Source: Anisodus tanguticus
Taxonomy: Eukaryota; Streptophyta; Magnoliopsida; Solanales; Solanaceae
NCBI GenBank assembly: GCA_034509755.1
Contig: CM067556.1
Span: 15,151,501-15,215,500 of the forward strand
Direction: 5' to 3'
Length of the DNA stretch: 64,000 nt
The stretch's first letter is position 1. Each line of letters begins with the position of its first letter. Positions 12,108 through 23,109 of this stretch are shown here, piece by piece. A program made the position numbers and the translations under genes. The notes beneath the pieces were generated by a model. It did not search any database. It was not told where the DNA came from and saw only the letters and a list, made by a program, of their open reading frames with translations.

Positions 12108-12167
<60 letters not shown>
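12108..12167 (+). repeat. (CAA)n microsatellite, about 20 units
   Basis: An uninterrupted CAA/ACA run follows a short (CCA)n. On the reverse strand it reads as poly-leucine, which produces a spurious reading frame. Confidence 0.95.
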
Positions 12168-12262
12168 TACCAGTGAAATCCCACAACGTGGGTATTTTTA
12201 AGCCAAAACGATAATTTAATCTCAACTCTAATGGCACTAAATTCCCTCTACCACGAAACTCC

Positions 12263-12952
12263 ATGTCTGCCCTTCGTGACCCGAATTGGAAAATGGCTAT
12301 GGATGATGAATATACTGCTCTTATTGAAAATAAGGAGTGGGAGTTGGTGCCCCGTCCACCCGAAGTTAATGTCATTCGTTCTATGTGGATTTTTACTCAT
12401 AAGAAAAAATTTGATGGTTGTTTTGAGAGGCATAAGGCCCGTCTTGTAGGTGACGGCAAAACTCAACAGGTTGGCGTGAATTGTGGAGAGACATTTAGTC
12501 CGGTAGTCAAATCGGTGACTATTTGCATTGTTCTCAGTCTAGCTCTCTCAAAAGCATGGCCCATTCATCAACTGGACGTGAAAATGAGTTCTTACACGGG
12601 AAACTCAAGAAAATAGTATACATGCATCAACCCTTGGGTTTCAGGGATCCCACTCATCCTAATCACGTGTGCTTGCTGATAAATCCTTGTATGGGCAAAA
12701 ACATGTTCCTCGGGCCTGGTACAAGAGATTTGCATATTATATATCTACTATTGGATTTTCTCACAGCAACTCTGATCATTCTCTATTCATATACCGTCAT
12801 GGTACTTCTATAACCTACATTCTGTTATATGTGGATGATATTATATTAACTGCTTCCTCTGAGAAACTTTGCAAGTCTATCATATCTCTTCTCAGCTCAG
12901 AATTTGCTATGAAAGACTTGGGGCCATTGAGTTATTTTTTTGGTATAACTGT
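12263..12952 (+). pseudogene. Copia-2 reverse transcriptase, first part
   Basis: It encodes SALRDPNWKMAMDDEYTALI, then WIFTHKKKFDGCFERHKARLVGDGKTQQVGVNCGETFSPVVK, shortened here to its key motifs. The palm YVDDI is at about 12829-12843. The last codons before the insertion read YFFGIT. The frame changes near 12590. The coding sequence resumes at 15902 after the solo LTR. Confidence 0.88.
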
Positions 12953-15896
12953 TGTGCGCGCCCATTTTTTACCACGGTTCGCGACGTAATGGGTCGATTC
13001 CTCTGGATTGAAAAATCCGTTGAGGAGTCACCACCTAATTATTCTAAGGTGAATTAGGGCACCTAAATGTTAACTAAGTGTTGCAAAATAACTTCGATTT
13101 TATGATCTGCGAAACTAATGAGATTCTAGGTAAGGATTCTTTATTATCATAAAGGGAAGGGGTTAGGCATCCTTTAAGATCCGCTAACTTGCGGTTATCC
13201 GGTCAAACTTAGGTTAATTATTATGCTAATGAAAAGCAGGTTCTTACAAGTATAAAATTAAAATAATGTTGCAAATAGTTAATAAAAGATGCATTTTGAT
13301 AAAGTAATGATTTTTCCTTTTTGAGGAGTTTTGCAAAAGTGATTGTAATTTTGGGAAATAGGATCCGAAAGGATGCGTGACATTGTTTATGAAAATACAT
13401 ATAAAATTAACCTTTTAGATAAAAGCATGCCTTGTAAGACATTGTTTATAAAATATATGCAAAGTAGATTTTTTGGATAAAAAGTGTGCATTTGTGTGGT
13501 ATTGATTATAAAATACATGCAAAGTTGATTTATAAAAAATATGCATTTGGATGACTTTGATTAAAAATATATACAAAGTGATTTTTGGGTGAAACATGTA
13601 TTCGTATTGCATTATTTACAAAAATACATGCAAAGTAATTTGTTGGATAAAAAACACATTTTGATTGCATTATTTACAGAATATATGCAAAGTGATTTTT
13701 TGGATAAAACATGCATTTGTATGGCATTGTTTATAAATATATATAAAGTGATTTTTGTAAGAAAAAAAACAACTTATTTGTAATGCAAAGAAAATGATAT
13801 TTTGGAAGTCATTTAAATAACGAATCGTTTAAAAATAAGATTCTATTTTGTATGATTAATAGTGAGTAAAAGGTAACCAATAGTTTTGAAAATTCTGAAC
13901 AGTTCAAAAATAAGCTAGCGTTTTGAAGGTATGCGCGACGAACCTAAAATAAATAAACTAACATTTTGAAAGTATGAGTGACAAGCCTAAAATAGATAAA
14001 CTAGCGGTTTTCGATTTTAAATTTACTCTTTCTATATTATTAATTCTAAGTCTATCTTTTCTAAATATTTCAATAATTACACAAGTACAATAAATAATAT
14101 TACAATAAAGAATAAAATAAAATAAAACAACAATAAAATAAATCATCTCCAAGGGGTAACTTGACTTCTTTAACTTTAGTAAGTGTTCCTTGCAAGTTGT
14201 CAAGAACAAACGATTAGAAACAGTTGAATATAAATAACTTCAGATCTGTATCCAAAACAGTAAATGTTTTGATTACAGAAGGCTCAGACTTAAATTTTGA
14301 AAAGATCATTTAAGTCATGTCGTGGTTGCGAACATATGACTCGTTGGTCATTTTAGTTGCCTTGCCTACCGAACATGTTGGTATCTCGGATAAAAAAAAA
14401 ATAAGTTTCATCCTTGCCCAAAAGTTCTTATTTTTGTCCTTCCAACTGTGGAGGCCTAAAAAATCGACGGATATTTTTCATCGGCCAGTGTAGTATCATG
14501 TTCAAATCAATAAATTATACCCAAAATAGCAAACCGAAACCGGGAATCATTTTTCGAAGGGACACGACCTCAAATTCAATTTCATCGGCCTGTAGTATTT
14601 TTTCAAATCAGTAAAATAACAAGTAGTCGCGTAATGGATATTCAAATACCAAAATAAACCAACTCAAAACATCCTACCCGAATTCTAACCCAACCCGGAA
14701 AATGATGACGAAAAGGTAAAGTAAAATGATAGGTATTTCGACCCAGTTTTGCCAAAAAAAAAAAGAAGACCCGAGTAGGTGACCCAGATTTTGGGTCGAC
14801 CAGACCCGAGAAATGCAGCCCGAAGCAGTGACCCGACCCGGAATCAGTAGCCGACCCGAGAACGAAACAATTTTTTTTTGTTTCTCTTTTATGTATTTTT
14901 TAGATTACAAACTAGGAACCAAAAATGGGTGTTTACTAAACCAAATGAAGAAAAATCAAACCTTTGTTTTCGGATAGATTATATAGATATATTGTTGTTC
15001 TTGTTCTCGGATTTTGGCCTCAAAGATGAAGCACAAAGGATGTAGTGCCAAAAATCAAGACTCGAAAATTGGACCAAAAACAGACCTCTTTTTGTTTTTT
15101 CGGTCAAAGATAATGAAAAATAAAAGATGATATCAAACCCAAAAATATTTAATCCGTCGGACCCAAATAAAAGATGGTATGTGAAATCAACAGTAGAAAA
15201 TCCAACCCCTTACATGAAGAACAAGAGGGTCCTTTTATAGATGGTACCCCCCCAACGTTCACCCCCATACCCCTTACAAAATTTGAGTTCGATTTTTTTT
15301 TTAAAAAGGGCAAAAATATGATTTTTGGGGTATGGGTCGCGGTTTTTGGGGGGGGGGGATGGGTATTGGAATGTCGGGTGTCAGGGGTTGGTGGTGGTGT
15401 CGGGTGAGGTCACCGGCGGTGGTGAAGTGACGGGGGGAGTGGGTCGCGGCGGCCGATGGGGGAGGGTTAGGGGTGTTAGGTTTAGGGTAAGAGAAAAATG
15501 GTGTGTTTGGTTTATTTTGTTTTTGGTAGGGTTTAGAATAAAATGGGTGTTGGGTGTTGAGCTGTTGCGGGTGGGCCAACGGGTTTGGGCCTTTTGGTGG
15601 CCAGTTGGGGTGGGCGAAATGGGTTTGGGGTTTGGGGTGGTTTGGGTTTTGTGATTTTAGGGGAATAGAAATGGGATGTGGTTAAAATAAAAAGGGATTT
15701 AAAGTGCTTTGAAGAAAAAATATAAATTATTTAAATATAATATAACAATGTGATAATAATAAAACATAATATTTGCAAAATGTTTAATGCTTAAAATGAA
15801 AAATGCGATGTCGTTTTGTGAAAAATAGAATAACATAGAATATTAGGGTAAAATTGCAAATAAATTGAAAAAGACGGGACAAAATTAGGTGTCAAA
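12953..15896 (-). mobile_element. Solo LTR, about 2.94 kb, nested in the Copia-2 reverse transcriptase
   Basis: Read on the minus strand it starts at TTTGACACC (usual start for this family TGTTGACACC, so the terminal TG is lost) and ends TGGGCGCGCACA. The same family occurs on the plus strand at 55931-59321. The two share an end block with AATGGGTCGATTCC-like sequence and ACCCCTTCCCTTTA, and a middle block around 14260-14510 matching 58200-58600. There is no coding capacity. The family is probably Gypsy, Tat/Ogre-like, judging only from the long LTR. Confidence 0.88.
13426..13765 (+). repeat. About 60-bp tandem repeats inside the solo LTR
   Basis: Roughly six diverged units contain ATGCAAAGT(G/A)ATTTTTTGGATAAAA, followed by TGCATTTG and ATTGTTTATAAAATA-like sequence. 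The units look like simple internal LTR amplification. Confidence 0.85.
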
Positions 15897-15901
15897 ATTG
15901 T

Positions 15902-16675
15902 CACTCGTCATGCAGGTGGTCTCTTTCTATCTCAGAGGAAGTATGCAGCAGAGATCATTGAACGGGCTGGCATGTCAGCCTGTAAGTCATCTCTTACTCC
16001 GGTTGACACTAAACCGAAGCTGAGTGCTACTACTAGCACAGCATATGAGGATCTCTTCCACTATCGTAGTCTTGCGGGGGCTCTTCAATATCTCACATTT
16101 ACGAGGCCTGATATTACTTATGCAGTGCAGCATATGTGTTTATTCATGCATGATCCGATGGAAGAACATATGCACGCTCACAAACACATTGTGCGCTACA
16201 TTCAGGGCACTCTTGATTATGGATTACACTTATATCCATCATCGGTATCTACTCTCATTTCGTATATAGATGCTAATTGGGGTGAATGTCCACATACCAG
16301 ACGTTCGACATCTGGTTATTATATGTTTCTTGGGGATAACTTGGTCTCTTGATCGGCTAAACGCCAGACTACTTTATCGCGCTCTAGCGCGGATGCCGAA
16401 TATCAAGGGGTCGCCAATGTGGTGTCTGAGTCCTGTTTGTTGCGAAACCTCCTCTTAGAGCTTTATTTTTTCTATTCAGAAAGCTACCTTGGTCTACTGC
16501 GATAATGTTAGTGCGATATATCTCTCGGAGAATCCTGTACAACATCAGCGCACTAAATATATCGAGATGGATATTCACTTTGTTCGAGAAAGATTGCTCG
16601 TGGACAAGTACGTGTCTTGCATGTCCCTTCACGTTATCAAATTGATGACATCTTTACTAAGGGTCTTCTCTTAGT
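15902..16675 (+). pseudogene. Copia-2 reverse transcriptase end and RNase H
   Basis: It continues the reverse transcriptase (RHAGGLFLSQRKYAAEIIERAG across 15903-15970, then TPVDTKPKL and ALQYLTFTRPDITYAV). RNase H motifs follow: YIDANWGECPHTRRSTSGY, a stop at 16350-16352, an A-D-A-E-Y-Q-G segment in another frame near 16390, and H-Q-R-T-K-Y-I-E-M-D near 16530-16575. Copia domain order is kept but the frame breaks several times. Confidence 0.87.
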
Positions 16676-16739
16676 TATGTTTGAAGATTTTTGGAACAGT
16701 CTCAGTGTACGACAACCGCCCGCTATGACTGCGGGGGTG

Positions 16740-16928
16740 TGATAGAATATACACAATATATTCTTTTGATATAATTAGTGATCTTGTATATATGTAATTA
16801 TGGTAGTAATCTTTTGTATTGATTAAGTGTATATTTGATTTCCGTAATTATAATCTAGGATGACTATTGTATATCATGTATATAAGCCAATTACATTAAT
16901 GAAATCGGCAAGAGATTATTCTCTTTCA
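16740..16928 (+). repeat. Copia-2 3' LTR
   Basis: It matches the 5' LTR over its full length, with numerous substitutions and small indels. It is preceded by GACTGCGGGGG, the likely polypurine tract, and followed by the target duplication GGATA. Confidence 0.93.
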
Positions 16929-16933
16929 GGATA

Positions 16934-17785
16934 AATATTTTTCCTCCAATGGATATTCGTGATCTTTCCACTTTCTTTTATGGAACACTAATCTTATTCG
17001 ATAGATAAGAATTAAGATTAGTAATTTTCGATATTAGAACAATCATACAAGCATTCGAAAGAAGTCCTAGGAAAAGAAATTCCATGGTTATCGGTGTATT
17101 AAGATTCATTGAATATTCACCTCAGGTACTCGTTTATCTAGTTTTTTTTTTTTAGTAATAATGTAATAGAGGGAGTTCTTATTAGAAGGGATCGGAGATT
17201 TGGAGAAACTGAATATATATATTTGCAAGAAATATTCAAATTATATTGAGGATTGATGTGAAGGGGTTAAATATTAATAATCGTTTCATAGATGGATTCT
17301 TGACTATCTCGCTTTTTTATCTGAATTTTAATCATCTGTATAGGGATTGATTATTTTCTTTTTTGCATATTGTTCAACCAAAAATCAAAATCAATTTTCT
17401 ACAATATATAGTGTTACTTCTCAAACAATACTTCACAAAATTGTTCTGAATATTAGAAACTCAATCCTCGTAGAATCGGCATACTCTATACTATCTGTGA
17501 CAGGTGTGAACATTCATTTATAACCTAGATCTATGCTCATCAGCTTGCTCTTGGAATTCAAGACCCAATAAAAATTAAATTCAACCTAGATTTGGATTGA
17601 GATTAACATGTTAAACTATTAGAGATATACATAGGGGTAAATTAGTTAAAATGTTATTATTAATTTTGTTTAAAGAGTGGATAAAATACAAACATTACAT
17701 GACAACTAAAAATGACCGAAGGAAATACAAGTCTAATTCTTCCTTATCTTTCATATGAAATAATTCTAGTAATTATTTCACAAAA
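16934..17785. other. AT-rich stretch, nothing recognised
   Basis: This is ancestral flank of the Copia-2 insertion site. I see no gene or supported repeat. Confidence 0.55.
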
Positions 17786-17945
17786 CTCGCATTAGAACCT
17801 AACTAATTCGAATTTGCGTCGCATAGGACCCAATCGAGGAAAGTGCTCCATGCAAGGATTTTCCATATCCAGGTATCAAACCCGAAATCTCTAGTTAAGG
17901 GATCGAGGAGAAGCTCATTTGCTTCACCACATCCTTATGTGGTGT
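17786..17945 (-). mobile_element. SINE (Solanaceae tRNA-derived type)
   Basis: On the minus strand the head reads GGTGAAGCAAATGAGC..., then a pol III B-box-like GGTTTGATACC near 17870, then TGGATATGGAAAA and GACCCAATCG...GGTCCTATGCG-type sequence. This layout matches Solanaceae SINE (SolS-like) copies that I recognise. The 3' boundary is vague because the tail is degenerate. It is non-coding and would have depended on LINE machinery. Confidence 0.65.
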
Positions 17946-17965
17946 AAACTATCCTTACAATGACC

Positions 17966-18289
17966 AAGTATTAATGAGCCATTCTTTTATTACTTTTTGG
18001 TGGATAAAAAAACACTAATTGTAGAAGCCATCCTAGTCAACTTTAGTCGTAATTATTGAAGTGTGTGACCATCTGATCTAAAAGCTTAAGCTGTTAGATA
18101 GAACACACTTTTAATATTTGATTATATAAGTATTAATGAGCCATTCTTTTATTACTTTTTGGTGGATAAAAAAACACTAATTGTAGAAGCCATCCTAGTC
18201 AACTTTAGTCGTAATTATTGAAGTGTGTGACCATCTGATCTAAAAGCTTAAGCTGTTAGATAGAACACACTTTTAATATTTGATTATAT
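17966..18289 (+). repeat. Exact 162-bp tandem duplication
   Basis: 17966-18127 and 18128-18289 are identical as far as I can read. The unit covers plain flank plus most of the left LTR of the TRIM element, so the duplication happened after that insertion. Identity suggests it is recent, or possibly an assembly artefact. Confidence 0.9.
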
Positions 18290-18494
18290 TTTCAACACGC
18301 CCCCTCATGTGCTGGCCTGATTTTTTTTCATGGTCCAAGTACGTGGAAATTCTTTTTGAGAATGGGTGGCAGTGAGGTTCGATCTCAGGACCTTTGGCCT
18401 GCTCTGATATCATATTGAAGTGTGTGACCATCTGATCTAAAAGATTAAGCGGTTAGATAGAACACACTTTTAATATTTGATTATATTCTCAACA
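18216..18494 (-). mobile_element. TRIM: 279-bp terminal-repeat retrotransposon in miniature
   Basis: Two 82-bp LTRs (18216-18297 and 18413-18494) flank a 115-bp core. Read on the minus strand, each LTR starts TGTTGA and ends CTTCAATA. A primer site TGATATCAGAGC (18401-18412), close to the tRNA-Met site, directly follows the 5' LTR. A purine tract (GCACATGAGGGGGCG, 18298-18312) precedes the 3' LTR. The target duplication GTAAT is at 18211-18215 and 18495-18499. No coding capacity. Confidence 0.88.
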
Positions 18495-18499
18495 GTAAT

Positions 18500-20105
18500 A
18501 TTGAGTGATTACACAAATATTAAAGAATTGATGTCGCGCTATTTATGATCATTAAACTAATCCAAGCACTAAACATGGCTGTTTTAGTCAAATCTTTAGA
18601 CCATATTAGGACGGTTTTTAGTAGTATGACCAGTCCAAGACTTAAGAATATGTATTTTAGTTTGTGCTGAGAAAATAAAGAATAAGAAATAAAAGATCTT
18701 ATACCAATTACCAAACATGAATTTTCTTATTTTTTGTTTCAAAACTTACATGAATATTTAATTAAGAACAGTTTTAGTGGCTACGTCATCCATTATATCA
18801 CCTGTCCTGCTCTTTTCTATCCAAAGTTGTTTTTTTCTCGTTCCAGATTTCGTGAGCATTTAGTACGACAAATGCATATAATTGTATAAACACTCACTTA
18901 TTTAATATACTTAATTTGGATAATGATTAATTAAATCATCATGTGAAGTGTCATTGGTACTTTGTAATTGTCCGCTGACAGTCAACTATTTAATTAATAC
19001 TAACTACTTCTCACGTGACACATCTTTCTCGAGGTATTGTATGATCAGCACGTACTTAGTTTTTTGCTTAAGGATTAATTGTTTAAGATATCATATTTAA
19101 ACAATTATACACGGAACTACCAAACTTGAAATTCCAAGAAGACTTGATATTCATAATCAAAATGCACCAGGTAAAATTATATCTGATTAGAATATTTTTG
19201 AATGATTTTGGTTATTTACCTGAACATTTGACCCTTAAATACTGAACGCAAAAATGAGCCGAAGAAATAAAAAGTGCAGTATATGAAACATAGAAACTTA
19301 TGTAATTTTAAAATTGGATATTCTTTATCAATTCTTTGGATGAATTTTGGTTAAATACAAAGTTATAATGCGTTACCATTTTAATGCTAATATTGGAATT
19401 AATTTCACTATTTTAAAGTAGTTTCTCAATGAAATTAGTACAATTTTAGGGATGTGATTCTAAAATATATATTAAAACAAAAGGAAGCTGGTGTAATTCA
19501 ACCTAAAGGAAAATCAGTATAGAAGTAAGCTTATTAGCTACAGCCAAATTTAGTACCCTCCGTTTAATTTGTTTGTCGTAGTTACTATTTATATAATCTA
19601 AGTATATCTTCTTTGATCTTTATTTTAAAATATTAAATATTTTAAATTGTTCACTATTGTGACTTACAATACTTTTTATGTTATTTCTAAATATGTGAGT
19701 CTTACTTGAATATAATTAAAGTAACTATATCTGAATTCACACCAAATATTAGAAGTAATAGTTAGTTTGACCCTCATATTTCGAATCAAGCCAAAAAATT
19801 TGAAACAAAGGGAGTAACTTTTGGCACTAGCATGAATATATATGTGTGAAAATCACTAAAACTTTAAGAAATACTCCTATTATATTTTGATCTCATAATT
19901 TTAAACGTATAATTAATTCAGTCCAAAAAAATTTAAAAGTTGAATCCATCGGATTAAAATACTAACAAGCCAGCCACTAATGAAAATATCTACATACATG
20001 TGTTGCTCTTTTTTTTTCCCTTCCGTTATTTATAATTCCTTGAGTAAAAACCTTCTTGATCCCCTCGATTAATTCCGCCAACAAATAACTCATGTGGTTA
20101 TGTAA
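18500..20105. other. AT-rich intergenic stretch, no feature supported
   Basis: Both strands lack convincing coding sequence. Only short MITE-like fragments (for example CTCCGTTTAATTTGTTTGTCG at 19558 and GAAACAAAGGGAGTA at 19802) suggest an old Stowaway-like relic of about 250 bp at 19555-19816. Confidence 0.5.
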
Positions 20106-20170
20106 CAACAATAACAACAATATATTTTGTGTAATTTACAAATGGGGTTTGACAAGAATAGAATGTAAGA
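20106..20170 (-). mobile_element. Possible retroposon tail with (TTG)n end
   Basis: On the minus strand the segment reads CCCCATTTGTAAATTACAC, then TTGTTGTTATTGTTGTT. This resembles the tails at 28046, 33130 and 54387. It is short and diverged. Confidence 0.4.
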
Positions 20171-20438
20171 AAAACAAATATTTATCTAAATCATTTCTTT
20201 GATTCACTTTTTGCATTACATGAAACAAATTAAGTTCCAAATTTAACCATGGTAAATGGGGAACAGTAATACTAGGGAGACATACTTCTAACCTTGTCAA
20301 AGAACTAGCTAGCTAGCTCTAGCTATTCTGATTAAATTCAAAATAACCTGTGTTTTCGATATCTAATGAAATTCCAAGCAACATTATTTCATACGATTTT
20401 TTTTTCGAATGGAAAAACAATTAAAATGCATAATTTAG

Positions 20439-21827
20439 TCAAAGCCATAAGGCTATGAGTATCTATCACTTTCTTTACCCCTCCTAACAACTTTCCTCCT
20501 ACATAAACCGCCGGCAACTCCACCGGACCACCTCCGCCGCCGTCAATCCTCGACAAGTCCTTCAACAAGGTGGCTTTGTCTGCCTCATCGACCTCGAAAA
20601 GAGTGGGGTTAACGCCCAACTCTTCCAGCAAACGCTTCACTGAGAGGCATATGTAGTATCCGCGCATGGCTACAACGACTATCGCGTTTTCCGCGATCAA
20701 CTTCGCCACCCTACTCGTGTTCTCCTTGTTATTCTGATTGTTGAAAATTTACTAATGTGGAATTAAGTATATCCCATTAATTTATGACTCGAACAATTGA
20801 GGCCCGCACGTCGGAAACGTCTTTTCCACATACGTGCACACGTAGTGCCAAGTATCGCAAATTTTATTAGTGAAAGAGATATTGGTACATATGTAATACG
20901 TTTGAGACATAGAATTATGGACGGTTATTGGCCAAATGACAATGTATTCCACTTTGGTAAAAGAAGGAAGAAGTGTACGAAGTGTAAGATGAAACGAGTC
21001 GGAAATTGCCGTGGAGCAGCCCCGTCAGAGCCAAGGCGCCGGAGCGCCGCGACGCTAATTGGGTGGCCAGTCACTAGAGTCGCGGCGCCGCAACGCTAAT
21101 TCACAGAGTTGCGGCGCTTCGGAGGCAGAATGCTATGACGGGAAGTTGAAAAGTTTTGACCTTTGGGCTGGTTTTGGAGCATTGATTCTCCATTACTTGG
21201 CACATGAATTCAGTCATTATTTGGCTGAATGTAACCTCTCAATTAAGTGTCATTACATGGCTATTGAAGGTCATTAGTTGGCTAGTTGAGGGGTCTTCTC
21301 CTTACACTATAAATTGAGGCATTTGGCTCAATTGAAGAACACTACACAACACTTAGAAAAAACTCCAAAATTTTCAGAATTCATCTTCTTCCTCTCTAGC
21401 AAAGTTACCATACTCAAAGTTCTTCAAGAGTAACACTTGAGTTTTCTTTGCTCAATTGTTAAGTTGTTGTTGTATCTTGGGAGACTATTACCCGACAACG
21501 TAAAAGGTGATATACGGGGCAATCTTGTCTTAAAGACAGAGTGTCATCACTTGACTCAACAAATCACACAAACAGTTTGTTACGTTCTCGCTTTCCAGTT
21601 TATTGTAATATTTAGTTTATCATTTCTTACAAATTGTAATAGGTACTTACTTCTCGTTTCCTGCAACAATTGTATCCCACAATCGCTAGGTGGCGGTTGT
21701 GATTTGCGACTGGTGGAACCACCGCTCACAGCAGCAGAGGATGAGCTTATACCGCCGCTCATAGCGGTGGAGGCTGAGCTCATGCTGCTGCTGCTTGCGG
21801 TGGCGGACGGAATATAGTTCGAGGCAT
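20439..21827 (-). pseudogene. CC-type glutaredoxin pseudogene split by a solo LTR
   Basis: Two pieces form one gene. The N-terminal piece (about 21783-21682) encodes a Ser-rich lead ending QPPPSD. The second piece (20738-20439) begins QNNKENTSRV and contains KRLLEELGVNPTLFEVDE and ELPAVYVGGKLLGG, typical of ROXY/GRXC9-type glutaredoxins that act with TGA transcription factors. The solo LTR at 20739-21681 lies between them. The active site, normally C-C-x-C/S, reads Y-Y-I-C (20647-20658). The family's C-terminal A-L-W-L-stop is still present at 20439-20453, but out of frame after a deletion past the VIDTH codons. The first ATG after the promoter (21827) is in another frame, so the original start is unclear. 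Confidence 0.85.
20739..21681 (+). mobile_element. Solo LTR, about 943 bp, inserted in the glutaredoxin gene
   Basis: It starts TGTTGAAAATTT and ends TGTATCCCACA. It shares sequence with the solo LTR at 45327-46344 read in reverse, most clearly the block with CTTGGGAGACTAT and GGGGCAATCTTGTCTTAAAG (21475-21543 here, 45518-45595 there). A TATA-like ACTATAAATTGAG lies near 21306. The target duplication is not intact: the flanks are CTGAT and ATCGC, which fits loss of three bases on one side. Confidence 0.85.
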
Positions 21828-21878
21828 GATATCAAAAGGGTTGGGTGAGAGTGAAGGGGAGAGTGCAGGGAAGAGTGG

Positions 21879-21887
21879 AATTTATAG
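21879..21887 (-). promoter_or_regulatory. TATA box of the glutaredoxin gene
   Basis: On the minus strand CTATAAATT stands about 55 bp upstream of the first ATG (21827), followed by a C- and T-rich leader. The spacing fits a plant core promoter that has outlived the broken gene. Confidence 0.6.
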
Positions 21888-21989
21888 GGCTATTAGAAGT
21901 GGGGAGACTAACTATTGTGACGTAATTTGGGCGTCACAGTTACTGTTGGAGTTCGTGTAATTCCGTCACTCTAAACTTTTTAGTTTCAG

Positions 21990-22600
21990 TTGACTACATC
22001 ATTTTTACTTTATGATGGCCTTTTACTACTTCTACTCCTCCACAATTGCAATCGAAAAGAAATAAAGGGATTTTTTTTTATAATATTTCAAAATTTAAAA
22101 TTAGGATATTTAGTAGTCTTATATATGAATATAATTAATTCTGTTATAATGATCAGATTTATTATGAATTTTTGACCAGTCAAATTTATGCATTACAATG
22201 TTCAAAAATAACGATTGATATAATCTTTTATAGTTATATAGATTGGAAGTCCCTGGCTAGTTCGTTGACCACTGACATTCACCTGAAATAAAATAATACG
22301 TTTTCTTTTTAAATTATAATTTAATTAAATAAATATAATTCTACAATGAGTGTTTCTTTTAAGAAATCAAATATGCAACTAATTTAATTTTAAAAACCTA
22401 TCCGTATTTCAATAATGATAACAATTAAGAAGTTAATGTTACAAAATATTTTTTTTATTAAGTGTGTCAAAATTTTAAATCACAGATATTAATGCTGAGC
22501 ATTAACTTTACTTACGAAGTACTTAAATAACTAGATAATTAATATTTTACTATCATTTCAACCATATCCAACAAGTCCTTGTTTCTTCACAAGCATAAAT
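21990..22600. other. AT-rich stretch, nothing recognised
   Basis: Upstream flank of the glutaredoxin gene. No supported feature. Confidence 0.5.
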
Positions 22601-22605
22601 TTGAC

Positions 22606-22843
22606 TATCCGCTCGGTCTCAAATTATTTATCGTTTTTGTTTACACATTTCTTAAGAAATATTAATTAAGAGGGGTATTTGACATATTTGCCCTCATTTA
22701 TGTTTAAGTTATATATTCTCTCTATTAAATATTTACTCTATTTATATGTGATCTTTATTAATGACAAAGTATAAAATAAAGAAAAAATAATTAATTATAT
22801 CCTAAACTTTTAAAACGATAAATAATTTGAGACGGAGGTGCTA
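22606..22843. mobile_element. Stowaway-like MITE with TA duplication
   Basis: The terminal inverted repeats pair GGTCTCAAATTATTTATCG at the left with CGATAAATAATTTGAGACGG at the right. TA flanks both ends (22606-22607 and 22842-22843). The interior is AT-rich and non-coding, as usual for Tc1/mariner-derived MITEs. Confidence 0.85.
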
Positions 22844-22971
22844 TTAATATCACCGCCAGATTCCTTTTCTTCTAACTTTAATAGAGAGATACCCAGTGAT
22901 TCAAATATTTAATACGATTAATAATGTGAACTAAATCCTCTTCTCACAGATGCTAATCTTTCTTACTCCCT

Positions 22972-23045
22972 CCGTCCCATTTTAGCTTCGCTTTAACTTA
23001 AAAAGTTGTCCCAAGATAACGGTCACTTTAGAAATTTAAAATTAA
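22972..23045. mobile_element. Single end of another MITE
   Basis: TACTCCCTCCGTCCCATTTT is a classic Stowaway-type end, but I find no matching right end, so this is a fragment or a truncated copy. Confidence 0.45.
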
Positions 23046-23109
23046 ATTTGATAATTCATGTTTTCAATTATAAGCTTGACATAAAATTTATTATCTAAAG
23101 AAAATGAGT

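Larger units (their letters stand above)
12948..15901. repeat. Imperfect target duplication ACTGT / ATTGT
   Basis: ACTGT at 12948-12952 and ATTGT at 15897-15901 flank the solo LTR and differ by one transition. Removing the insert joins GIT to VTRHAGG, the conserved Copia reverse transcriptase sequence. Confidence 0.88.
9426..16928 (+). mobile_element. Copia-2: full-length but decayed LTR retrotransposon
   Basis: It is bounded by 190-bp LTRs (9426-9615 and 16740-16928) that start TGATA and end CTCTTTCA, and by the target duplication GGATA at 9421-9425 and 16929-16933. A primer-binding site follows the 5' LTR. Domains are gag, pre-integrase, integrase, reverse transcriptase and RNase H. The protease segment found in the related Copia-3 is missing between about 10550 and 10640. 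A 2.9 kb solo LTR splits the reverse transcriptase. The LTRs differ at many positions by eye, so the insertion is old. Confidence 0.95.

Noticed and set aside
11824..12375. 183-codon minus-strand frame with a poly-leucine run
   Set aside because: It is the reverse of the Copia-2 integrase tail and of the (CAA)n repeat. No independent coding evidence.
13426..13765. Tandem ~60-bp repeats considered as a satellite or an array
   Set aside because: They are confined to the solo LTR and have no spacer structure. Ordinary LTR-internal repeats.
15301..15654. Opposing frames of ~100 codons rich in Pro or Gly
   Set aside because: The sequence is a G-rich low-complexity part of the 12953-15896 solo LTR. 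The matching region of the second family copy (56271-56629) shows the same type of spurious frames.
21825..21827. First ATG after the glutaredoxin TATA box as the protein start
   Set aside because: It opens a 15-codon frame ending in TGA and is not in frame with the Ser-rich glutaredoxin lead, unless a frameshift is assumed.
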